A program made the position numbers and the translations under genes. The notes under the pieces were generated by a model. That model had not been told where the DNA came from. It was given only the letters and a program-made list of their open reading frames with translations, and made no database searches. Below are positions 17,122 through 25,721 of a stretch of 64,000 nucleotides of DNA, in pieces. How positions within the stretch are numbered: the first letter of the stretch is position 1; each line of letters opens with the position of its first letter. The DNA comes from JAWLCA01 sp041687395 (GTDB lineage Bacteria > Pseudomonadota > Alphaproteobacteria > Rhodobacterales > Rhodobacteraceae): the NCBI GenBank assembly GCA_041687395.1, contig JAWLCA010000008.1, positions 1 through 64,000 of the forward strand, in the 5' to 3' direction.

Positions 17122-17732
17122 CAGTGGGCGAAGATATCGACCTCGGGCCAGCCTGTCAGGTCAAGCCGGGCACGGGTCGGCAGGAAATCGAAGCAGGCCT
17201 GCGCAAGATCCGTCCGCCCCTCGCGGGCCAGCATCTCTTCCAGCGCGGATTTCAACCGGTGCAGGTGCAGCACGTCCGAGGCCGCATAGGCCATCTGCGC
17301 CTCGGTCAGCTGTTCCGCCCCCCAATCCGAGGTCTGCTGCTGCTTGGACACGTCCACGCCGAGAAGCTCCGCGAGAAGATATTTCAGCCCGTGCCGGTCG
17401 GTGAAGGTGCGGGTGAGCTTTGACGCGATCTTGGTGCACCAGACCGGCGTCGTCTCCACGCCATAGGCATTCAGCAGGGCAGCGATGTCGAAGCGGGCGA
17501 AGTGAAACAGCTTCAGCACGTCCTGATCCGCAAGGAGCCGCATCAGGTTGGGCGCCAAGGCCCCGCCGCGCGGCACCTGCACCAGATGGGCATCCCCGTC
17601 GCCGGCGGAAAGCTGGACTACGCACAACCGGTCGCGATGCGGGTTGAGCCCCATCGTTTCCGTGTCGATGGCGACGACGCGGCCAAGATCCAGCCCGTCC
17701 GGAAGGTCGCCCTGATGCAGAAAGATCGCCAC
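17121..17732 (-). CDS. rnd: Ribonuclease D-type 3'-5' exonuclease
   Basis: 203-aa DEDD exonuclease. Exo I motif VAIDTETMGL, Exo II FHFARFDIAAL, and Exo III YAASDVLHLHRL with the catalytic Tyr and Asp. It has only the nuclease domain and no HRDC domains, as is usual in alphaproteobacteria, whose homologues are this size. The GTG at 17732 is chosen because AAAGGGG lies about 8 nt upstream; a TTG at 17756 is the alternative. Probably acts in stable RNA 3'-end processing. Confidence 0.88.
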   Translation of the reverse strand: MAIFLHQGDLPDGLDLGRVVAIDTETMGLNPHRDRLCVVQLSAGDGDAHLVQVPRGGALAPNLMRLLADQDVLKLFHFARFDIAALLNAYGVETTPVWCTKIASKLTRTFTDRHGLKYLLAELLGVDVSKQQQTSDWGAEQLTEAQMAYAASDVLHLHRLKSALEEMLAREGRTDLAQACFDFLPTRARLDLTGWPEVDIFAH

Positions 17733-17786
17733 GGTTCGCTCGCCCCTTTTGCCCAAGCGGCCCGGCAGGCGCCTGGGCTGCCGACC

Positions 17787-17863
<77 letters not shown>

Positions 17864-17984
17864 TTTGGCTGTCGGGTTAGCGGCAAAGGAGGTGCAAGGC
17901 AACTGTGGCCTTGGCGGCACGCTGCCGCCGGCCTGTGGTTAGCGATAACGGAGTGCGATCGGCGGGCTTTTACAATCGCCACAG

Positions 17985-19055
17985 ATGGGTCTAACTAGGG
18001 AAAATCCAGACCGTCAGGCAAAGCCCGTGACCAGACCCCCAGAGCACCGCCGCCAGCTTACCCTTCGCGACGTATCCGAGGCTTCGGGCGTGAGCGAGAT
18101 GACCGTGAGCCGGGTCTTGCGAAACCGCGGCGACGTGTCGCCCGGCACCCGCCACAAGGTGTTGGAGGCCGCCCGCGCGCTGGGTTACGTGCCCAACAAG
18201 ATCGCGGGGGCGCTGGCCAGCCAGCGGGTGAATCTGGTGGCGGTCATCATCCCTTCGCTGGGCAACATGGTCTTTCCCGAAGTACTGACCGGCATATCCG
18301 AGGCGCTGGAGGATACCGGCCTGCAGCCGGTTGTCGGCGTGTCGAACTATGCCATCGAGAAGGAAGAGGCGGTTCTTTACGAGATGCTTTCGTGGCGGCC
18401 GTCGGGCGTGATCCTCGCGGGTTTGGAACATTCCGATGCCGCGCGCGCGATGCTCGAGAATGCCGGGATTCCGATCGTCGAGATCATGGATGTGGACGGT
18501 GTGCCGGTGGATTCGGTCGTCGGCATCTCGCATCGCCGGGCCGGGCGCGAAATGGCACAGGCGATCCTCGCGGCGGGCTATCGGCGCATCGGTTTCCTGG
18601 GTACCAAGATGCCGCATGACCACCGCGCCCGGAAACGGATGGCGGGGTTCTCGGAAGCCCTGGCCGAGGCGGGGCTGGAACTCGCGGACCGGGAATTCTA
18701 TTCTGGCGGCTCAGCGCTGCTGAAGGGGCGCGAGATGACCGAAGCGATCCTGTCGCGCAGTCCGGACCTGGACTTCCTGTACTATTCGAACGACATGATC
18801 GGCGCGGGCGGGCTGCTGTGGTGTCTGGCGCAAGGGATCGACGTGCCGAACCGCCTGGGCCTTGCCGGGTTTAACGGCGTCGAACTGCTGGACGGACTGC
18901 CGCGTCGGCTGGCCACAATGGACGCCTGCCGATATGAGATCGGGCAGATCGCCGCCGAGATCATCGCCGGCAAGCGCAAGGACGGGGTTATCGGCGGCGA
19001 ACGCGTGGAACTGACGCCCAAGCTGCAGCCCGGCGACACCATCCGCAAGGTTTAG
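17985..19055 (+). CDS. LacI-family transcriptional regulator
   Basis: 356 aa. N-terminal HTH (LTLRDVSEASGVSEMTVSRVL) and hinge helix (ALASQRVNLV), then a periplasmic-binding-protein-like effector domain (VAVIIPSLGNMVFPEVLTGI; YYSNDMIGAGGLLWCLAQG). It resembles the gluconate-type GntR subgroup of LacI regulators. Only 3 bp separate it from neuB, so it is probably co-transcribed with nonulosonate synthesis genes. The effector may be a sugar or sugar acid; it cannot be read from sequence. Confidence 0.85.
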   Translation: MGLTRENPDRQAKPVTRPPEHRRQLTLRDVSEASGVSEMTVSRVLRNRGDVSPGTRHKVLEAARALGYVPNKIAGALASQRVNLVAVIIPSLGNMVFPEVLTGISEALEDTGLQPVVGVSNYAIEKEEAVLYEMLSWRPSGVILAGLEHSDAARAMLENAGIPIVEIMDVDGVPVDSVVGISHRRAGREMAQAILAAGYRRIGFLGTKMPHDHRARKRMAGFSEALAEAGLELADREFYSGGSALLKGREMTEAILSRSPDLDFLYYSNDMIGAGGLLWCLAQGIDVPNRLGLAGFNGVELLDGLPRRLATMDACRYEIGQIAAEIIAGKRKDGVIGGERVELTPKLQPGDTIRKV

Positions 19056-19058
19056 ACC

Positions 19059-20087
19059 ATGAAGATTGCCCACCGCGAGATCGGCCCCGGCCATCCGCCG
19101 CTCGTCATCGCCGAGATCGGCATCAACCACGGCGGCGACCTTTCCGTCGCCAAGGACATGGTGCGCCTTGCCGCGCTGTCCGGCTGCGAGATGGTGAAGC
19201 ACCAGACCCACATCGTCGAGGACGAGATGACCGACGAGGCGAAGGCGATCTTCCCGCCCAACGCCGACGTCTCGATCTGGGAGGTGATGGAACGCTGCGC
19301 CCTGAGCCGCGAGGATGAGGGCGAGTTGAAGTCCTATGCCGAAAGCCTCGGCCTGATCTGGATCTCGACGCCGTTTTCGCGCGCGGCGGCCGATTTCCTC
19401 GAAACGCTCGACGTGCCTGCCTACAAGATCGGCTCGGGCGAGGCCGACAACCTGCCGCTGATCCGCCACATCGCGAAGAAGGGCCGCCCGGTGATCCTGT
19501 CCACGGGCATGCAGACGATCGAGACGATTCGCCGAAGCGTCGCCATCCTGGATGAAGCCGGCATCGACTATGCGCTGCTGGAATGCACCAACCTCTACCC
19601 CAGCCCGCCCGAGATCGTCAGCCTGCAAGGCGTCACCGACCTCGCCCGCGCCTTCCCGCGCGCGGTCGTCGGCTTCTCCGACCACTCCATCGGCCCCGAA
19701 ATGGCGCTGGCCTCTGTCGCGCTGGGCGCCTGCATCCTGGAACGGCATTTCACCGACACCCGCTACCGCGCCGGCCCCGACATCTCCTGCTCGATGGACC
19801 CGTCGGAGTTGCGCCACCTGATCGACCGCAGCCGCGAGATCTGGACGGCGCTCAACAACCCCAAGAGCCGCACCGGACCCGAGGAAGCCGTCTACCGCTT
19901 CGCCCGCGCAAGCGTGGTTGCCGACCGCGACCTGCCCGGGGGGCATCTGATCGCCGAGGCCGACATATGGGCACGCAGGCCGGGATCGGGCGAGATCCCG
20001 GGGTACGAGTTCGACAAGGTGGTGGGGAAGCGGCTGACGCGGGCCGTCAGGCGGAACGAGCAGTTGCGGTGGGGGGATCTGGGGTGA
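19059..20087 (+). CDS. neuB: N-acetylneuraminate (nonulosonate) synthase, NeuB family
   Basis: 342 aa. N-terminal TIM-barrel domain (PLVIAEIGINHGGDLSVAK; YKIGSGEADNLPLIRHIA; STGMQTIETIRRSV; GFSDHSIG) and C-terminal SAF/antifreeze-like domain from about residue 280 (ASVVADRDLPGGHLIAEADI). It condenses phosphoenolpyruvate with ManNAc or a diamino analogue. Domain order and length are those of NeuB/LegI/PseI. With neuC downstream and neuA at 1781 it forms a full three-enzyme set. Neu5Ac is favoured because NeuC is present and no LegB/PseB-type genes are seen. Confidence 0.9.
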   Translation: MKIAHREIGPGHPPLVIAEIGINHGGDLSVAKDMVRLAALSGCEMVKHQTHIVEDEMTDEAKAIFPPNADVSIWEVMERCALSREDEGELKSYAESLGLIWISTPFSRAAADFLETLDVPAYKIGSGEADNLPLIRHIAKKGRPVILSTGMQTIETIRRSVAILDEAGIDYALLECTNLYPSPPEIVSLQGVTDLARAFPRAVVGFSDHSIGPEMALASVALGACILERHFTDTRYRAGPDISCSMDPSELRHLIDRSREIWTALNNPKSRTGPEEAVYRFARASVVADRDLPGGHLIAEADIWARRPGSGEIPGYEFDKVVGKRLTRAVRRNEQLRWGDLG

Positions 20088-20214
20088 ACGAACCTGTGCT
20101 CGCTTTCGTATGTCTTGAAGAAAGACCGAGGCGGCGAGGCCGACCGACGAAGGTGACACACACCAACCGCGTCAGTTTGTGTAGCGGCGATTGTGCGCCA
20201 CTCTCCAAGGTTCC

Positions 20215-21342
20215 ATGACCCGATCCCTTCTTTTCGTCACCGGCACCCGCGCCGATTTCGGCAAGCAGGAGCCGCTTGCGGCGGCCGCGCGGGATGCGGG
20301 GTTTGCGGTCAGCTTCTACGTCACCGGCATGCACATGCTGGATCGATACGGACTGACCAAGATCGAGGTGCATCGCACCCCCGGCGTCGCGGTGCACGAG
20401 TTCCTGAACCAGCGGCCGGGCGATCCGCAGGACATGGTGCTGGCCAAGACGGTCCTGGGGTTTTCGGATTTCGTGGCCGAGCATCGCCCCGATCTGGTAG
20501 TCGTGCATGGCGACCGGGTGGAGGCGCTGGCTTGCGCGCTGGTCTGTGCGACGAACTACATCCGCTGCGCCCATGTGGAAGGCGGCGAGATCTCGGGCAC
20601 GATCGACGAGATCTTCCGGCACTGCAACACCAAGCTTGCCTATTGCCACTTCGTCAGCTCCGAGGCTGCGAAGGCCCGCGTGATGGCGCTGGGCGAGCCG
20701 GAGGAGGCGATCCACGTGATCGGCTCGCCGGAACTCGACAAGCACGGGGCGCCGTCGGGCGTCACGCTGGACGAGGTGCGGGCGCGGTATGCGATTCCGT
20801 TCGAAGAGTACGGCATCTGCATCTTCCATCCCGTGACGTCCGAGGCCGACGACATGGGGCGGCAGGCCGAGGCGCTGTATGGGGCGCTGGCGGCGTCGGG
20901 GCGGAACTTCGTGCTGATCCTGCCGAACAACGATCCGGGGTCGGAGGCGATCTTTCAGGTCATCGAGCGGCTTCCGGGGGATCGGTTCCGGCGTATCCCG
21001 TCGATGCGGTTCTCGCATTTTTCCGAGCTGATGAAGAATGCCGCCTGCATGGTCGGAAATTCCAGCGCGGGGGTGCGCGAGGCGCCGTTTCTGGGGGTTC
21101 CCAGTCTGGATATCGGCACCCGGCAATCGGGGCGGGCGGAGGCGCCGTCGCTGCATCGGGCAGCGGCAGGGGACGGGGCGGCAATCAGGGCGTTTCTGGA
21201 CCGGGAATGGGGGCGGCGATATCCGCCGGATACCGCCTTCGGGACGGGGCAGGCAGCGGAGAATTTCGTGGCCGTCCTGCAGGACGAGGGGTTCTGGACC
21301 CGGTCGATGCAGAAGGCGTTTCGGGATGCCGGGGCGGGTTGA
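20215..21342 (+). CDS. neuC: UDP-N-acetylglucosamine 2-epimerase (hydrolysing), NeuC-like
   Basis: 375-aa GT-B-fold epimerase that would yield ManNAc and UDP from UDP-GlcNAc (or a diacetamido analogue, as LegG). Motifs: FVTGTRADFGKQEPL at the N-terminus, VVVHGDRVEALACAL, HVEGGEISGTIDE, and VGNSSAGVREAPFLGVP in the C-terminal domain. The ATG at 20215 follows a 127-bp gap after neuB that contains a CACACA/TGTGTA inverted repeat, so it may have an extra promoter. It ends 20 bp before composite repeat copy B. Confidence 0.88.
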   Translation: MTRSLLFVTGTRADFGKQEPLAAAARDAGFAVSFYVTGMHMLDRYGLTKIEVHRTPGVAVHEFLNQRPGDPQDMVLAKTVLGFSDFVAEHRPDLVVVHGDRVEALACALVCATNYIRCAHVEGGEISGTIDEIFRHCNTKLAYCHFVSSEAAKARVMALGEPEEAIHVIGSPELDKHGAPSGVTLDEVRARYAIPFEEYGICIFHPVTSEADDMGRQAEALYGALAASGRNFVLILPNNDPGSEAIFQVIERLPGDRFRRIPSMRFSHFSELMKNAACMVGNSSAGVREAPFLGVPSLDIGTRQSGRAEAPSLHRAAAGDGAAIRAFLDREWGRRYPPDTAFGTGQAAENFVAVLQDEGFWTRSMQKAFRDAGAG

Positions 21343-21361
21343 GAGGGCCTGATCGGGGCGA

Positions 21362-21445
21362 TGTGCACGCGTGCACAAAATATCAAGTTATTGAAAATGC
21401 AAGAAATCACGCTTTTTGTTTACCGTGGCTTAACCTTTTTCGGGC
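21362..21445 (+). repeat. Composite repeat element, copy B
   Basis: Perfect 16-bp palindrome TGTGCACGCGTGCACA (21362-21377), a 40-nt A/T-rich spacer, then GTTTACCGTGGCTTAACC (21418-21435; TTTA-N7-TTAA) and TTTTTCGGGC ending next to the permease stop. Palindrome-to-box spacing is identical to copy A at 9031; about 24 of 40 spacer bases and most of the box also match. It lies between convergent genes, where a promoter for either neighbour is not needed. No U-run adjoins the palindrome. Confidence 0.6.
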
Positions 21446-21446
21446 C

Positions 21447-22274
21447 TCACGCCACCCGCGACGGCACGCGGGATTCCAGCCAGCGGAAGGCCAGCACGAT
21501 CAGGCCGGTGATCATCAGATAGACCACGGCCAGCAACAGAAGCGGCTCGTAGATGATGAAGGTGTCCTGCCGCACCCGGGCGGTCACGGCGTAGATGTCC
21601 ACCACCGTGATGGTGGCGACCAGCGGCGTCGCCTTCAGTTGCAGCACCGTCTCGCCCCCCAACGTGGGCAGGGCGCGCTGGATCGCCTGCGGCAGCCAGA
21701 TGCGGCGGAACATCTGAAAGCGCGACATGCCGACCGAACGCGCGGCCTCCAGCTGCCCCCTCGGCACCCCTTTGAAGGCGCCGCGCATCACCTCGCCCTC
21801 ATACCCCGCGAAACTGAGCGTCAATGCGAGGACCGCATAGGGCCAGGCCTGCCGCAGGTAGGGCCATAGCTCGCTTTCGCGGATCCACGGATACTGCGGA
21901 AAGAGCGAGCCGAGGCCGTAATAGAGCAGCCAGAGTTGCAGCAGAAGCGGCGTACCCCGGATCACGGTGCAGAAGGCCCGCGCCGGCGCCGCCAGAAACC
22001 ACGGCCCAACCGCCTGTGCCAATCCCAGCGGGATCGCCAGCAGGAAGCCGAGCGTCGCCGTGAGGCCAAGAATCCACATGGTCCGCCACAACCCGGCCAT
22101 CGCCAGGTCCCAGTAGCGCGGCAGCCAGTCCCAACGCAGGGTCAGCGCGCACCAGACGACCAGCCCCAGGACGACGATAATCATCACCACCCGGTGCGGG
22201 CGCGCCCAGGTGCGCAGGTCCGACAGGCGCGGCAGTTTTCCCGGCGCGGGCGCGGTGATCGAGGCCCGGCTCAT
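21447..22274 (-). CDS. Amino-acid ABC transporter permease (HisM/ArtM type)
   Basis: 275-aa inner-membrane permease with about five to six helices. The HEAA-type inner-membrane signature contains the EAA loop GQLEAARSVGMSRFQMFRRI, and GTPLLLQLWLLYYGLG is typical of polar-amino-acid permeases. The ATG at 22274 overlaps the upstream permease by 4 bp. It is the last gene of SBP-permease-permease. No ATPase follows; the operon ends at composite repeat B. Confidence 0.88.
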   Translation of the reverse strand: MSRASITAPAPGKLPRLSDLRTWARPHRVVMIIVVLGLVVWCALTLRWDWLPRYWDLAMAGLWRTMWILGLTATLGFLLAIPLGLAQAVGPWFLAAPARAFCTVIRGTPLLLQLWLLYYGLGSLFPQYPWIRESELWPYLRQAWPYAVLALTLSFAGYEGEVMRGAFKGVPRGQLEAARSVGMSRFQMFRRIWLPQAIQRALPTLGGETVLQLKATPLVATITVVDIYAVTARVRQDTFIIYEPLLLLAVVYLMITGLIVLAFRWLESRVPSRVA

Positions 22275-23026
22275 GCGCCGCCCCCCCGCAGGTCGGGCTG
22301 GCCGCGCCGCGCCCAGCGTTCGATGCGGCCGAAAACGCGCCCCGACAGCAGCGTGACGATCAGGTAAAGCGCGCCTGCGGCAAGAAAGAAGGTGAAATAG
22401 GCCCGGGTCGACCCGGCCGCCTGCCGGGTTTCCAGCGTGAGTTCGGAAAACCCGACGATGGCCAGCAGGGCGGTGTCCTTGGTCGCGATCAGCCACAGGT
22501 TCGCAAGGCCCGGGATGGCCGAGGCCAGCATCGCGGGCATCACGATCCGACGCATCAGCAGGAAGCTGGGCATGCCATACGCGCGCCCGGCCTCGATCTG
22601 GCCCTGCGGCACCGACTGGATGGCCCCGCGCAGCACCTCGGTCGCATAGGCGCCCTGCACGACGCCGAGGACGAGGATACCCGCCAGCAGTCCCGACACC
22701 TCGACCGGGCGGTAGCCCAGGCCCACCAGCGCCTTGTTCAGAAGATCGGTGCCCGCATAGTAGAGGATCAGGATCAGCACCAGTTCCGGCACCGCGCGGA
22801 CGACGGTGGTGTAGACCGCCAGCATATCCCGCAGGATCGGCCCGCCATAGAGCTTGCCGTAGGCGCCGAGCGTGCCGATCACCAGCCCCATCCCGAAGGC
22901 CCCACCCGCGATGATGAGCGAGTTCTTCAGCCCGCGCAGCAGGTTCCCCCCCCAGCCGGGGGGGGAAAGCGCCAGAAGCTCGACCGCGCGGGCCAGCCCC
23001 AGCGTTTCGATCAGCGCCTCGATCAC
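22271..23026 (-). CDS. Amino-acid ABC transporter permease (HisQ/ArtQ type)
   Basis: 251-aa permease starting at GTG 23026, 12 bp behind the binding-protein gene. EAA loop GQIEAGRAYGMPSFLLMRRI and VRAVPELVLILILYYAG are family-typical. It contains an unusual DNA stretch of eight C, AGCC, then eight G (22936-22955 region) encoding the SPPGWGGN segment; the two runs could form a hairpin or slip. It pairs with the downstream permease to form the membrane channel. Confidence 0.88.
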   Translation of the reverse strand: MIEALIETLGLARAVELLALSPPGWGGNLLRGLKNSLIIAGGAFGMGLVIGTLGAYGKLYGGPILRDMLAVYTTVVRAVPELVLILILYYAGTDLLNKALVGLGYRPVEVSGLLAGILVLGVVQGAYATEVLRGAIQSVPQGQIEAGRAYGMPSFLLMRRIVMPAMLASAIPGLANLWLIATKDTALLAIVGFSELTLETRQAAGSTRAYFTFFLAAGALYLIVTLLSGRVFGRIERWARRGQPDLRGGGA

Positions 23027-23038
23027 GGGCGCGCGGCC

Positions 23039-23809
23039 TCAGTTGCCGTAGATCGAGGTGGTGAAGTAGCGCGACGAGATCTCGTCGTAGGTGCCGTTTT
23101 CAAGGATCGCGGCGATACCGGTGTTGAACTTCTCGCGCAGCTCGTCATCGCCCTTGCGCAGGCCGACGCCGACACCCCGGCCCAGGATCGACGGATCGTC
23201 GGGCACGGCACCCTTGATCTCGCAGCAAGCGCCGGCGTCGGATTCGAGGAACTCTGCCATCGCAAGGCTGTCGGCCTGGGTCGCGTCGATGCGGCCGGCG
23301 ACCAGATCCTGGTTCGCCTCGTCCTGGGTCTGGTACGAGCGCAATTCATCCACGGCGTCGCCGAAATGGGTCTGGGCATAATCGGCATGGATGGTGGCGA
23401 CCTGCACGCCAAGGATGCGGCCCGCCAACCCCTCGGCCGTGGGTTCGATGTCCATGTTCTTGGGTGCGACGATCACGGCGGGGGTGTTGTAGTATTTGTC
23501 GCTGAAGTCGATGGTCTGCAGCCGCTCTTCCGTGATCGACATCGAGTTCATGATCGCGTCGATCTGCTGGCTGGTGAGGGAGGGGATGATCCCGTCCCAT
23601 GCGACGGGGGTGATGACGCAGTCCATCTCGGCCGCTTCGCAGACGGCCTCGATGATCTCGATCTCCCAGCCGACCCAGTTGCCGGCCGCGTCCGGGCTGG
23701 TGAAGGGCGGGTAGGGTTCGGCGGCGATGCCGACGCGGACCTGCTGCGCCTGCGCCGCACCGGTGCCGAGGGCAAGGGCTGCGGCGGCGATGATCAGGGG
23801 TGTTCTCAT
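23039..23809 (-). CDS. Periplasmic amino-acid-binding protein of ABC transporter (Lys/Arg/Orn type)
   Basis: 256 aa. Signal peptide MRTPLIIAAAALALGTGAAQAQ, then an SBP family 3 domain (VRVGIAAEPYPPFTSPDAAG; GWEIEIIEAVCEAA; AIMNSMSITEERLQTIDFSD). The WEIEI and SMSIT stretches resemble LAO/HisJ-like basic amino acid binders. It is divergent from tetR-aruH-aruI, which supports arginine or a related amino acid as ligand. That specificity is inferred from context. Confidence 0.82.
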   Translation of the reverse strand: MRTPLIIAAAALALGTGAAQAQQVRVGIAAEPYPPFTSPDAAGNWVGWEIEIIEAVCEAAEMDCVITPVAWDGIIPSLTSQQIDAIMNSMSITEERLQTIDFSDKYYNTPAVIVAPKNMDIEPTAEGLAGRILGVQVATIHADYAQTHFGDAVDELRSYQTQDEANQDLVAGRIDATQADSLAMAEFLESDAGACCEIKGAVPDDPSILGRGVGVGLRKGDDELREKFNTGIAAILENGTYDEISSRYFTTSIYGN

Positions 23810-23865
23810 GGGTCGTCCTCACTGTTGCGGTTTCTTGGTGGCCGGCTTTGCCGGCATGATTGACG

Positions 23866-23899
23866 TTGCAATTAACACCGCCGGGCAGTAATTATGCAA
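23866..23899. promoter_or_regulatory. Candidate TetR operator in the SBP/tetR divergent gap
   Basis: TTGCAATTA (23866-23874) is mirrored by TAATTATGCAA (23889-23899), an imperfect inverted repeat in an AT-rich pocket of a GC-rich genome. TATAAT at 23903-23908 lies only 9 bp before the tetR ATG, so the transcript would be nearly leaderless. The placement suits control of both the transporter and tetR-aruHI. No good -35 box was found. Confidence 0.4.
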
Positions 23900-23916
23900 G
23901 TGTATAATAACGGGGC

Positions 23917-24534
23917 ATGGGGATGCAGGTTGCGGGCGCACGCCGAAGTTTCCGGCGCGAGGGCGAGGAGCGGCGGCGCGAGGATCTGATCGCAGCGGCG
24001 CTGGACCTGATCGCCGAGGGCGGCACGCAGGCCGCGACCGTGCGCGCCATCGCCGAGCGGGCGGGCGTGACGCCGGGGCTGATCCGGCACTATTTCGACA
24101 GCAAGGATGATCTGATCCTGGCGGCCTATGCCACGCTGATGGACCGGCTGACCGAGGAGGCTGCCGCGGTGCTGGAGGGGGCGCCGGAGCATCCCCGCGC
24201 ACGGCTCGCGGCCTTCGTGCGCGCGGCGGTGACGCCGCCGGTGGTGGATGCCCGCGCGATGGGGCTGTGGGCCGGGTTCATCCACCGGGTGCAGGCGGAC
24301 CCGGCGATGCGGGCGGTGCACCGGGAAAGCTATCTGACGTTTCGCGACCGGCTGCAGGGGCTGATCTCCGCCTGCGGCGTGGCGGATGCGCGGGCGGCGG
24401 CGATCGCCTGCAACGCGGTGATCGACGGGCTGTGGCTGGAAGGCTCGGCCCTGCCCGATGCCTTCGATGAGGATGAACTGGAAACCATCGCCCTGCGGTC
24501 GGTCGGGGCGATCATCGGGCTGGAACTGGAGTGA
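23917..24534 (+). CDS. TetR/BetI-family transcriptional repressor
   Basis: 205 aa. N-terminal TetR HTH (RREDLIAAALDLIAEGG; VRAIAERAGVTPGLIRHYF) followed by a BetI-like C-terminal ligand domain (AMGLWAGFIHRVQADPAMRAVH). It is first of the plus-strand set tetR-aruH-aruI and divergent from the ABC transporter. It is probably the local repressor responding to arginine or a keto-acid derivative (inference). The ATG at 23917 or 23923 may be read from a near-leaderless transcript. Confidence 0.85.
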   Translation: MGMQVAGARRSFRREGEERRREDLIAAALDLIAEGGTQAATVRAIAERAGVTPGLIRHYFDSKDDLILAAYATLMDRLTEEAAAVLEGAPEHPRARLAAFVRAAVTPPVVDARAMGLWAGFIHRVQADPAMRAVHRESYLTFRDRLQGLISACGVADARAAAIACNAVIDGLWLEGSALPDAFDEDELETIALRSVGAIIGLELE

Positions 24535-24539
24535 ACGGG

Positions 24540-25721
24540 ATGCGCTATGCGGCGGTAACGGAACGGCTGGCGGGCTTGGGCGGGGCGAAGTGGCAGGTTC
24601 ACGCCCGTGCGCGGGCCTTGCGGGCGCAGGGGCGCGACGTGATCGAACTGACGATCGGAGAGCCGGATGCACCGACGCCGGATGATCTGATCGAGGCGGC
24701 GGCGCAGGCGATGCGCGCGGGCCGCACCGGCTATTCCGACGGCCGGGGCGAGGCCGGTCTGCTGCACGCGCTGGCTGCCCGCTATTCCGCGCGCTGCGGG
24801 CGGCCGATCGGCACCGATCAGGTGATGTGCTTCCCCGGCACCCAGACGACACTTTACGCCGTGATGATGGCCCTGGTAGGGCCGGGCGACGAGGTGCTGG
24901 TGGGCGACCCGATGTACGCGACCTATGAGGGCGTGATCGCCGCGACCGGCGCGCGAGCGGTGCCCGTTCCGCTGCGGCCCGAGCATGGCTTCCGGATCCA
25001 GGCCGATGAACTGGCCACGCGGATCACGCCCGCCACGCGGGCGATCCTGCTCAACAGCCCGCACAACCCGACTGGCGCGGTGCTGCGATCGGCTGATATC
25101 GCCGCCATCGGGGCGCTGGCGCGGGCGCATGACCTGTGGATCGTGGCGGACGAGGTCTATGAGGAACTGGTGTTCGACGGCGTGCCCTTCACCTCTCCGC
25201 TGTACGACGCGGGGCTGGCGGACCGGGTGATCGTCGCCTCCTCGATCTCGAAATCCCACGCGGCGCCCGGCTTCCGGTCAGGCTGGTGCGTGGGACCGGC
25301 CGAGTTCTGCGCGCGGCTTCTGCCGCTGGCCGAGACGATGCTGTTCGGCAACCAGCCGTTCCTGGCCGACGCCACGGCGCTGGCCGTCGCTGCCCCGTCG
25401 CAGGTGGCGGCGGGCATGCGCGCGCGGCTGGCGCGGCGGGCCGGGATCGTGGCCGACCGGCTGGGCGGGGTTGAGGGGCTGACGGTGCACCGGCCCGAGG
25501 CGGGCATGTTTGCGCTGCTGGATATCCGGGCCACCGGCTTGAGTTCGCTCGACTACGCCTTGGACCTGCTGGATACTGCGGGCGTGGCGGTAATGCCCGG
25601 CTGTTCCTTTGGTGCCGCGCTGGAAGGCTGGGTGCGGCTGGCGCTTACGGTTGAGGATGACGCGCTGGTCGCCGCCTGCGACCGTATCCTGGCCCATGCC
25701 CGCCACCGGGCCGCGGCATGA
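24540..25721 (+). CDS. aruH: Arginine:pyruvate transaminase AruH-like aminotransferase
   Basis: 393-aa fold-type I PLP aminotransferase. The PLP Lys is in SSISKSHAAPGFRSGWCVG, with NSPHNPTGAV and ADEVYEELVFDG. The start MRYAAVTERLAG and segments such as ARAVPVP and ITPATRA parallel remembered Pseudomonas AruH, which moves the alpha-amino group of arginine to pyruvate. The ATG at 24540 is chosen for that N-terminus over the GTG at 24531 that overlaps tetR. It overlaps aruI by 4 bp, the same order as Pseudomonas aruHI. This supports the arginine transaminase pathway. Confidence 0.82.
   Translation: MRYAAVTERLAGLGGAKWQVHARARALRAQGRDVIELTIGEPDAPTPDDLIEAAAQAMRAGRTGYSDGRGEAGLLHALAARYSARCGRPIGTDQVMCFPGTQTTLYAVMMALVGPGDEVLVGDPMYATYEGVIAATGARAVPVPLRPEHGFRIQADELATRITPATRAILLNSPHNPTGAVLRSADIAAIGALARAHDLWIVADEVYEELVFDGVPFTSPLYDAGLADRVIVASSISKSHAAPGFRSGWCVGPAEFCARLLPLAETMLFGNQPFLADATALAVAAPSQVAAGMRARLARRAGIVADRLGGVEGLTVHRPEAGMFALLDIRATGLSSLDYALDLLDTAGVAVMPGCSFGAALEGWVRLALTVEDDALVAACDRILAHARHRAAA

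Noticed and set aside
18711..20159. 482-aa minus-strand open frame
   Set aside because: Antisense to the LacI regulator and neuB, both of which have convincing domains.
21362..21377. Palindrome of copy B as an intrinsic terminator
   Set aside because: No U-run follows on either strand and the stem is only about 6 bp around a 4-nt loop; the same palindrome-box arrangement at 9031 is also not terminator-like.
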